Below the pieces are notes generated by a model. It saw only the letters and a program-made list of their open reading frames with translations, did not search any database and had not been told where the DNA came from. The translations under genes and the position numbers were made by a program. From Acidobacteriota bacterium (GTDB taxonomy: Bacteria; Acidobacteriota; Terriglobia; UBA7540; JAPUME01): a DNA stretch of 6,027 nucleotides. This document shows positions 1 to 4,674 of the stretch, piece by piece (positions within the stretch are counted from its first letter, which is position 1; each line of letters begins with the position of its first letter). The DNA lies in the NCBI GenBank assembly GCA_027294185.1, contig JAPUME010000205.1, positions 1 through 6,027 of the forward strand, given 5' to 3'.

Positions 1-135
1 GCTCTTCACACCTTTGAAGCGGAAGTTCGGTCGCTTGTCGGAATGGGGTCTCTTTACCACGAGGCGCTGGGAACCCGCTCCACCCGCAGCGTCTATGACC
101 GCCTGCAGGGGCGGCCCGATGAGATAGACCGATGA
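1..135 (+). CDS. 3' end of an unidentified protein gene (partial)
   Basis: The frame is open from the first base and reads 44 codons before TGA at 133-135; the gene begins outside the window. The visible C-terminus is hydrophilic, contains the stretch FEAEVRSLVGMGSLYHEALG, and ends in GRPDEIDR. There is no membrane segment or recognisable catalytic motif. The pattern GSLYHEA faintly recalls the C-terminal part of LmbE/PIG-L-type deacetylases, but this is too weak to name the product. It ends eight bases before the stop codon of the convergent kinase gene, so the two genes meet tail to tail with almost no room for a terminator. I am fairly sure it is coding, because the composition is protein-like and the compact convergent end is typical, but I do not recognise it. 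Confidence 0.6.
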   Translation, partial: ALHTFEAEVRSLVGMGSLYHEALGTRSTRSVYDRLQGRPDEIDR

Positions 136-143
136 ATAGACGC

Positions 144-953
144 CTAGGTTCCGGCCTCGTCCTGGGGAGTCTCCTGGGCGGCGGCGGAAGCTTTGGAGCT
201 CTCCGGGGCTTCACTTTCATTGGGGGATGGACCGTCTGGCGAGGATGATACAGCGGGTGAGGATGATACAGGGGCCGGGGATGCGGTTGGGGCCGGGGGT
301 TCAGCCAGACTTTCCGGCCGACGATGGGGCCGCGGTCGCCCGCTTCGCGAATTTCTCACGGAGCCGAGGCGCGTCTGCGGCCTCACCTGGGGGCGTTTGA
401 CGGGCCGGAAGACAACCTCAATGCGCACGTCGTCCTTCTCCTCCTCACGGAATTCGACGACGTGGTCAAACCCCTCCTGATGGACCCCTCGGCAGGCCTC
501 CTGAAAAAGTTGAAACTGCTTTTCTACGGTCGGAGCCCCCACGCTCCGTTCACGCTTTTTGTCCCGCGCCAGACATATTTCCAGGGGAACGTGGAACAGG
601 AAAAGCACGCAGGGAACATGGTATTTCCGCGCCAGGGAAAGCAGGCTTCTACGGGCCCCGGCCGTCAGGGCCGTCGAATCAACGACACTCAGCCGGTTGA
701 CGCTGATTCGCTTTTCCACGATGAAATGAACCAGCGAGAACGCCTCTTCGTTGAAGCGCTGGTCCCCTTCGTCGTCGGAAACCAGCGTGCGGCACTGGTC
801 GGAGGAGACGATTTGGCTGGATCGAAAGTGCCTGGCGGCGAAATTCGACTTGCCACAGGCCGCCGGACCGCACAGAACGACGAGGCTCGGCCGCGCCAGC
901 CGAATCAGCCGTCCCCCCGCGGGGGGAGTCGGTGTGTTGGCACTCTCACCCAT
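144..953 (-). CDS. Pnkp-type polynucleotide 5'-kinase domain (P-loop AAA-like ATPase) with Pro/Ser/Ala-rich tail
   Basis: The product is a P-loop phosphotransferase of 269 residues resembling the kinase module of bacterial polynucleotide kinase-phosphatase. That module moves the ATP gamma-phosphate to 5'-OH ends of RNA or DNA. Visible motifs are Walker A GPAACGKS at 29-36, the SSDQCR block at 50-55 (Asp52 and Arg55 match the general base and substrate-binding Arg of the family), the strand VVDST at 90-94, and an Arg-rich lid RDKKRER at 130-136. The phosphatase and ligase domains of full-length Clostridium-type Pnkp are absent. From about residue 190 the protein turns into a basic, then Pro/Ser/Ala-rich, probably disordered tail. 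I chose ATG at 951-953 because GAGGTGATC lies six bases upstream; an upstream in-frame ATG at 1020-1022 (292 residues) has no such site. The gene lies 181 bases behind the CBS gene on the same strand, with no terminator seen between. A zeta-toxin-like or tRNA kinase role cannot be excluded. Confidence 0.85.
   Translation of the reverse strand: MGESANTPTPPAGGRLIRLARPSLVVLCGPAACGKSNFAARHFRSSQIVSSDQCRTLVSDDEGDQRFNEEAFSLVHFIVEKRISVNRLSVVDSTALTAGARRSLLSLARKYHVPCVLFLFHVPLEICLARDKKRERSVGAPTVEKQFQLFQEACRGVHQEGFDHVVEFREEEKDDVRIEVVFRPVKRPQVRPQTRLGSVRNSRSGRPRPHRRPESLAEPPAPTASPAPVSSSPAVSSSPDGPSPNESEAPESSKASAAAQETPQDEAGT
241..271. repeat. Two exact 13-base direct repeats, period 18, inside the kinase tail
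   Basis: The word GAGGATGATACAG occurs at 241-253 and again at 259-271. On the minus strand the unit encodes the six-residue repeat VSSSPA / VSSSPD in the disordered tail of the kinase. The 18-base period keeps the reading frame. This looks like local slippage expansion of a low-complexity linker. Confidence 0.8.
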
Positions 954-959
954 GTTCCT

Positions 960-970
960 GATCACCTCTC
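960..970 (-). promoter_or_regulatory. Strong Shine-Dalgarno site that fixes the start of the kinase gene
   Basis: On the minus strand the sequence GAGAGGTGATC lies six bases upstream of ATG (951-953). Its last nine bases (GAGGTGATC) are fully complementary to the usual 3' tail of bacterial 16S rRNA. The upstream ATG at 1020-1022 lacks a comparable site, so this motif supports the shorter 269-residue protein. Confidence 0.75.
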
Positions 971-1134
971 TGCGGAGAATCCCTGGACCGAACGAGAACC
1001 GCTTCCGTTCCCCGTCGAACATACCCGGGGGAGGAAACGCCTCGCCGAACGTTCTACTTTAGGAGTATCGGCCGGCTCGGGTCCGGACTGTATTCACGGG
1101 CCGCGGGAACCAATCCGCAGGCTGCGCCGAGGTC

Positions 1135-1587
1135 TCAATGAACCTTGCTGCCCGAAGCGAGGGAATAGATGAAACCCGTCATCAACTCGATTTCCACGGC
1201 CTTTTCCCGGATCTCCACCTCCTGCAAGTCCCGGATCGAAACCAATCCCAGCAGCTTCTCTTCCAGAACAACGGGCAGGTGGCGGCAATTAAACCGCTTC
1301 ATTTTCTCGACACAACTTGCGTAGCTTTCGCTCGGCCGCGCCGAAATCAGTTGACGAGTCATTACTTCCGAGACCAGGGTTCGGTGCGGGTCCTGTCTCC
1401 GCGCCACGACTCGCTTCATTAGGTCACGCTCGGTAAAGATGCCCACCAGCCGCTCGCCGTCCAGAACCGCAACGCCCCCCACCTGTTTCTCACTCATATA
1501 AACCACAGCACTGAACACCGTTTGATGTTGGGACACCGTATAGCGTGGACGACCTTCGACGATGTGCTTGATCGTAGGAATAGTCAC
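1135..1587 (-). CDS. Two-CBS-domain protein (IMPDH-type CBS pair)
   Basis: The product is a soluble protein of 150 residues made almost entirely of a tandem CBS pair (Bateman module). Such modules bind adenosine nucleotides, S-adenosylmethionine or NAD-type ligands and regulate partner proteins. The first CBS unit spans about residues 10-65 and includes the typical GGVAVLDGERLVGIFTERDL region. The second spans about 72-130, with VMTRQLI at its start and RHLPVVLEEKLLGLVSIRDL at its end. About 20 residues follow that belong to neither unit. The start is GTG at 1585-1587, preceded by a G-rich run but no textbook Shine-Dalgarno site; an in-frame stop at 1642-1644 limits any extension. A good sigma-70 promoter lies 52 bases upstream. 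No enzyme domain is attached, so it must act on a separate partner. The kinase gene downstream is the only candidate in view, by position alone. Confidence 0.9.
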   Translation of the reverse strand: MTIPTIKHIVEGRPRYTVSQHQTVFSAVVYMSEKQVGGVAVLDGERLVGIFTERDLMKRVVARRQDPHRTLVSEVMTRQLISARPSESYASCVEKMKRFNCRHLPVVLEEKLLGLVSIRDLQEVEIREKAVEIELMTGFIYSLASGSKVH

Positions 1588-1638
1588 ACCCCCCGTCTCA
1601 GCTCGTAAATTACCGTCCTTGGAGTTATGCTTGGAGCG

Positions 1639-1667
1639 ATTCTAGCGCACCCCTCAGCCGTAATCAA
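1639..1667 (-). promoter_or_regulatory. Sigma-70-type promoter for the CBS gene
   Basis: Reading the minus strand, TTGATT (1662-1667) is followed after exactly 17 bases by TAGAAT (1639-1644), giving four of six and five of six matches to the -35 and -10 consensus. Transcription would begin near 1632, leaving a leader of about 45 bases before the GTG start at 1587. It lies in the divergent gap between the CBS gene and the receiver-like gene. The match is visible in the sequence; activity is inferred. Confidence 0.55.
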
Positions 1668-1820
1668 CCGTAGAACCGTTAACTTCCAACCCCCTCCCCG
1701 GAGGACCCACCTTCCGAAAACCCGTCATTTTTCCTGGGCCGGGATGAAGTCACCTTCGCGATTTTTCTGGTCCTGAAACGCGGGTATGGTATCGTAGGCT
1801 TCAGAAGTGGAGGACTGCCC

Positions 1821-2213
1821 ATGGACAAGACAATCATAGCACTGGTAGATGATCTGTTTTTCGCGGCCAAGATCAAAGAAACCGCGCGCCAGGTCGGCGT
1901 GCCCCTCGAGACCGTGAACCGGGAAGAGACCCTGCGGAAGGCGGTCGCCGCCGGAACGGTAACGGGGGTGATCGTGGACCTCAACTGCAAATCACTCGAT
2001 GCGGTTCAGGTGATTCGCTCCCTGAAATCTGACCCTCCGGGTACGCTCCCTCCGCTGGTAGGATTCCTCCAGCACGTGCAGACCGACCTCTTCCGGCAGG
2101 CCGAGGAGGCCGGGCTGGACCGCGTTATGCCCCGGTCGGAATTAGTGAAAGAACTCCCTCAACTGCTGCGCTCACTATCACTTGTGAGCAGCTCAGCAGA
2201 CTCTCCCCCATGA
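1821..2213 (+). CDS. Divergent response-regulator receiver-like protein (pseudo-receiver)
   Basis: The product is a stand-alone protein of 130 residues with the alternating strand-helix pattern of a CheY-like receiver domain and no output domain. The acidic pair Asp10-Asp11 follows the first strand (IIALVDD), and Asp53 in VIVDLN sits where the phosphorylated Asp belongs. The conserved Thr/Ser after strand 4 is replaced in the segment VGFLQHVQ (80-87), and the conserved Lys-Pro after strand 5 is replaced by the Pro-Arg-Ser of VMPRSEL (102-108). It may therefore signal without normal phosphorylation, or bind a partner constitutively. The start ATG has GGAGG seven bases upstream. Its closest downstream neighbour is the 182-residue unknown protein, after a structured 138-base leader. 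Upstream, only a weak TATGGT box at 1785-1790 suggests a promoter. The receiver fold is likely; the role is unknown. Confidence 0.8.
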   Translation: MDKTIIALVDDLFFAAKIKETARQVGVPLETVNREETLRKAVAAGTVTGVIVDLNCKSLDAVQVIRSLKSDPPGTLPPLVGFLQHVQTDLFRQAEEAGLDRVMPRSELVKELPQLLRSLSLVSSSADSPP

Positions 2214-2351
2214 TTGGGACCGTGCAGTTCGCCTAAAGGTACGGGTCCCGGCGGTCGAGAAGTAAAGGAGAGGCTCAATTCGGCTGACGAAGGGTCTCGG
2301 GCCGGTGCTTTCCGGCCCCGCGAGGCAATCTTGCAAACGGCAGGTGATGCG
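2214..2351 (+). promoter_or_regulatory. Structured leader between the receiver-like gene and the next gene: two GC-rich hairpins
   Basis: These 138 bases can form two stems. In the first, GGGACCGT (2216-2223) pairs with ACGGGTCCC (2241-2249) with one bulged G. In the second, 2294-2305 pairs with 2312-2317 and 2321-2326 around a TGCTTT loop (2306-2311), giving 12 pairs with a three-base bulge. The second stem ends 25 bases before the ATG at 2352, leaving its ribosome-binding site free. I could not match the leader to a known riboswitch class. The frame stays open from a TTG at 2214, but the implied peptide is low-complexity and has no Shine-Dalgarno site, so I treat it as untranslated. A T-rich tract after the stems is missing, so it is not a standard terminator. 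Confidence 0.4.
2342..2348 (+). promoter_or_regulatory. Ribosome-binding site supporting the ATG at 2352
   Basis: AGGTGAT lies three bases before ATG (2352-2354) and matches the GGAGGTGATC type of Shine-Dalgarno sequence also used by the kinase gene here. It supports starting the 182-residue protein at this ATG, not at the TTG 138 bases upstream. Confidence 0.55.
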
Positions 2352-2900
2352 ATGCTCGAAGGTCATCCGTTGCGGGAACTGTTCGGCGAGTTGATCCGGA
2401 AGAACTTCTACCACGAGCTTCACCTCTACGACCATCAGGTGACCGCCTACCTGGCCGACCTCCTGGTGGATTTCCTTCGCACCGACCAGCTCTACAAGAT
2501 CCGCGACAGCCGCGGGAAACATCTGAAGGAGGTGGGGGAGATGCTGGTCGAATCGAACCCTGCCCTCGACGCGCCCTCGTTCGAGCGGGAGCGCGAGGTT
2601 CGCAAACACATCGGGGACTTCACGCTCTTCCTGACCGGGCTGTTCCCCGCCAGCCTCCCCCGGCGGCCGCGCTCGGTGCGCCTGGACACCGTGGTCGATT
2701 ATGTGCGGGCCGGCAAGGAGTCCTACCACATCGTCTCGAAATTCGACCAGTTCGAATACCGCGACGTGGCGCCGCTTTTCCGCAAGCTGTCGGAAAACTT
2801 CGAACTCTGTGTCTTCGGCCTCAACCGCATCGGCGGTGAATTGCAGGTGCTGGAAGCGGAAGGTTGCTACCAGCAGGCCCAACGCGCCCTGGAAGCCTGA
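2352..2900 (+). CDS. Conserved-looking soluble protein of unknown function, 182 residues
   Basis: I do not recognise a named family. The protein is soluble, highly charged and probably mostly helical, with no signal peptide or membrane segment. It begins MLEGHPLRELFGELIRK, followed by the segment TAYLADLLVDFLRTDQLYKI at about 31-50. Next comes a strongly patterned block, VRKHIGDFTLFLTGLFP at about 83-99, then RAGKESYHIVSKFDQF at about 119-134, and a C-terminal helical region ending in QRALEA. The dense, well-spaced aromatic and charged residues suggest a conserved fold, not a spurious frame. The start is ATG at 2352 with AGGTGAT upstream; an alternative TTG at 2214 would add 46 low-complexity residues. 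It sits on the same strand as the pseudo-receiver gene with no terminator between, so the two may be co-expressed and could act together; this rests on position only. Confidence 0.75.
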   Translation: MLEGHPLRELFGELIRKNFYHELHLYDHQVTAYLADLLVDFLRTDQLYKIRDSRGKHLKEVGEMLVESNPALDAPSFEREREVRKHIGDFTLFLTGLFPASLPRRPRSVRLDTVVDYVRAGKESYHIVSKFDQFEYRDVAPLFRKLSENFELCVFGLNRIGGELQVLEAEGCYQQAQRALEA

Positions 2901-2960
2901 AAACCCCCTCCCTACACTCAGTCTGCCTACCCTCAATTCCCTTACTCCGCCCCACCTGAG

Positions 2961-2990
2961 TTGGGCTAAAGCCAACCGGCGAGGTATAAT
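2961..2990 (+). promoter_or_regulatory. Strong sigma-70-type promoter for the radical SAM gene, with a dyad over the -35 box
   Basis: A perfect TATAAT lies at 2985-2990, with TTGGGC (three of six matches) at 2961-2966 and an 18-base spacer. Transcription would begin near 2997, about 55 bases before the ATG at 3052. The imperfect inverted repeat GTTGG (2960-2964) / CCAAC (2972-2976), with an overlapping GGCT-AA-AGCC core, covers the -35 box. It could be an operator or a fragment of a dispersed palindromic repeat. It would drive the radical SAM, SnoaL-like and perhaps HEAT genes. Confidence 0.6.
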
Positions 2991-3051
2991 ATCGACGATT
3001 CCAAAAGGCAGTGGGCAGGTAGTGGGCCGCCTTCCCCATGGAGATTGAGGA

Positions 3052-4122
3052 ATGCCCGAGGACAGAGTAAACCGACGGACCCGCATGCGGGCCATCTACA
3101 ATTATTTCAAACGCAATCTGCCTTTTCTCAAAGTGGTGTTCCGGCAGTACGCGCAGAACAACTGGAATGTCCGAATCCGCAAAAGCACGCGGGTGATTGA
3201 TCCCATTTCGGCCATCTTCTATATCACTCACCGCTGCAACCTGGAGTGCCACTACTGCACGCAGAAATCCCCTGATGTCACCAGCGAAGAGCTTTCGACG
3301 GCGAAGACCATCGAACTGCTGCGGCGAATCCGCACCGAGCTCAGCTCGCTCTACGTCACGGGCGGGGAACCGCTGGTTCGGCCCGATGTCGCGGAGGTTT
3401 TGCAGGCGGCACACGGGATGGGTTTCAACATCATCCTGCACACCAACGGCACCCTGCTCGACCGGCGCGAGGAGGTGCTCGATTCGATCCATAGCCTCGT
3501 CATCAGCCTTGATTCGATGAACGAGAGTCGCTTCGACCGAATCACCAAGTCCCCGGCGGGAACCACGCGGCATATTCTCGAAAACATCGTCCGCTACGGC
3601 CGTCAAATGCGCCAGAGCCGGCGCCCGATGACGATCAACTGTGTCATCAACTCGGACACCGTGGATGACGTTTACGACGTCATGGAATTCTGCCGGGAAA
3701 ACGACTTTGTCTTCTCCTGTTGTACGGCTCTCAACAATGACGTCACGCAGTACTCGCTGCTCGATAACCCGAAATACATGGCCCTGGCCGATCACATCGT
3801 GCAATCGAAGCGGGAGAAGCGGCTGCGAATTAACGGATCGGCCGAAAGCCTCGAATACACCCTGAAGCTCAAGAAATTCAACTGCTACCCGACCCTGTTT
3901 GCGCGGGTTTATCCGAATGGGGATGTTTTCTATCCCTGTGTCCCCCTGAAAACCGTGGGAGGAAATCTGTTTGAAACTCCCTCAGTGAAGGAAATTTTTG
4001 CCCGCGCCCGCAAGAAGCTGGGCGACGTGCCCGATTGCCGGCGACGATGCCACCTCTACAGCAACATCACTTCGCACCTGTATGTGCACAACTTCTGGAA
4101 CCTGGCCGGGGAATACAAGTAG
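3052..4122 (+). CDS. Radical SAM protein with a SPASM/Twitch-like C-terminal cysteine set
   Basis: The product is an iron-sulfur enzyme of 356 residues that should cleave S-adenosylmethionine to a 5'-deoxyadenosyl radical. The cluster motif CNLECHYC gives Cys62, Cys66 and Cys69 in CxxxCxxC spacing. YVTGGEP (101-107) is the SAM-binding GGEP motif, and ILHTNGTLL and VISLDS follow as barrel strands. The C-terminal part holds Cys278, Cys296 (in a YPNGDVFYPC segment), Cys329 and Cys333 (DCRRRC). That set could hold one auxiliary Fe-S cluster, as in SPASM or Twitch domains, which are common in peptide- and sugar-modifying enzymes. The N-terminal 45 residues are basic and amphipathic. GGAG lies eight bases before the ATG. 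Its own promoter is at 2961-2990. The SnoaL-like gene starts 36 bases after its stop. No precursor peptide is visible nearby, so the substrate is unknown. Confidence 0.9.
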   Translation: MPEDRVNRRTRMRAIYNYFKRNLPFLKVVFRQYAQNNWNVRIRKSTRVIDPISAIFYITHRCNLECHYCTQKSPDVTSEELSTAKTIELLRRIRTELSSLYVTGGEPLVRPDVAEVLQAAHGMGFNIILHTNGTLLDRREEVLDSIHSLVISLDSMNESRFDRITKSPAGTTRHILENIVRYGRQMRQSRRPMTINCVINSDTVDDVYDVMEFCRENDFVFSCCTALNNDVTQYSLLDNPKYMALADHIVQSKREKRLRINGSAESLEYTLKLKKFNCYPTLFARVYPNGDVFYPCVPLKTVGGNLFETPSVKEIFARARKKLGDVPDCRRRCHLYSNITSHLYVHNFWNLAGEYK

Positions 4123-4158
4123 GAGGCGCGGGGAGGCAGGAAGACGGCGCATGATCGC

Positions 4159-4590
4159 ATGATAAACCCCGAAACCAGATCCGATGAGCAGGCAGTCCTG
4201 GAGGCAAGCCAGGCCTTCTACGCCGCCATCCAGACGCTCGACACGGAGAGGATGGAACGCCTCTGGCTCCAGGATGAAAGATCGCGTTGCGTGCATCCCG
4301 GTTGGGACGTGCTGGAAGGCTGGGAGGAGATTCGCCAGAGCTGGGCGAACATCTTTCGGAACACGAAGCGTATGCAGGTCCGCGTCAGCCAGTTGAGCGT
4401 GCAGGTGGTGGGAGACCTGGCCTGGGCCTGCTGTGTCGAGGACATTACCTATGCCTCCGAGGGAGGCTTCGGGACGGCCCTGGTGGGGGCGACGAACATT
4501 TTCCTGCGGTTGAATGGACGATGGCTGATGGTTCAGCATCATGCCTCGCAGCTCCCCTCCTCGGAAGATTCAAAGTTTCCGGTGCAATAG
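4159..4590 (+). CDS. SnoaL/NTF2-like small protein (SnoaL_3 or DUF4440 type)
   Basis: The product is a cytoplasmic cone-fold protein of 143 residues in the NTF2-like superfamily, whose members include small isomerases, hydrolases and ligand binders. Typical signs are the N-terminal helix with QAFYAAIQTLDTERMERLW at about 18-36, then HPGW at 46-49 followed by LEGWEEIRQSW. A beta-rich second half contains VVGDLAWACCVED and ends with TNIFLRLNGRWLMVQHHAS (112-130). Length is normal for the family. The start ATG at 4159 lacks a close Shine-Dalgarno site; GGAGG at 4132-4136 is far away, which fits translational coupling to the radical SAM gene ending 36 bases upstream. No secretion signal is present. 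NTF2-like proteins differ too much in activity for a substrate to be named; a supporting role for the radical SAM enzyme is inferred from spacing. Confidence 0.85.
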   Translation: MINPETRSDEQAVLEASQAFYAAIQTLDTERMERLWLQDERSRCVHPGWDVLEGWEEIRQSWANIFRNTKRMQVRVSQLSVQVVGDLAWACCVEDITYASEGGFGTALVGATNIFLRLNGRWLMVQHHASQLPSSEDSKFPVQ

Positions 4591-4658
4591 CCCCCAGCGG
4601 GGACCGGGTTCGGGTGGCGGAGTCAAGGGGGAAACTTGGCAAGGCCGGAATATTTTGC

Positions 4659-4666
4659 AAGGAAGG
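4659..4666 (+). promoter_or_regulatory. Ribosome-binding site that fixes the start of the HEAT-repeat gene
   Basis: AAGGAAGG ends eight bases before ATG at 4675-4677. It supports that ATG over the in-frame TTG at 4636, and the protein starting there begins directly with a signal peptide, as expected for an exported product. Confidence 0.65.
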
Positions 4667-4674
4667 TTGCACTT

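Noticed and set aside
324..1172. Long plus-strand open frame (282 codons) opposite the kinase gene
   Set aside because: It lies antisense to a gene with clear P-loop kinase motifs, its translation has no recognisable fold, and high GC content readily leaves such frames open.
1762..1790. Possible promoter for the receiver-like gene (TTTTTC, 17 bases, TATGGT)
   Set aside because: The -35 matches only two of six positions and the -10 four of six, with no extended -10, so it is too weak to list as a feature.
2210..2236. ATG overlapping the receiver gene's stop codon (ATGA), suggesting translational coupling
   Set aside because: The frame ends after eight codons, has no ribosome-binding site, and is not in frame with the downstream protein.
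2193..3804. Long minus-strand open frames opposite the 182-residue protein and the radical SAM gene
   Set aside because: They cover genes with recognisable motifs, run through a strong plus-strand promoter, and give His/Val/Arg-rich translations typical of GC-rich antisense shadows.
4591..4674. Search for a small precursor-peptide gene near the radical SAM gene
   Set aside because: Neither this gap nor 2901-3051 or 4123-4158 contains a short frame with a ribosome-binding site and a peptide-like, Cys- or Gly-rich core.
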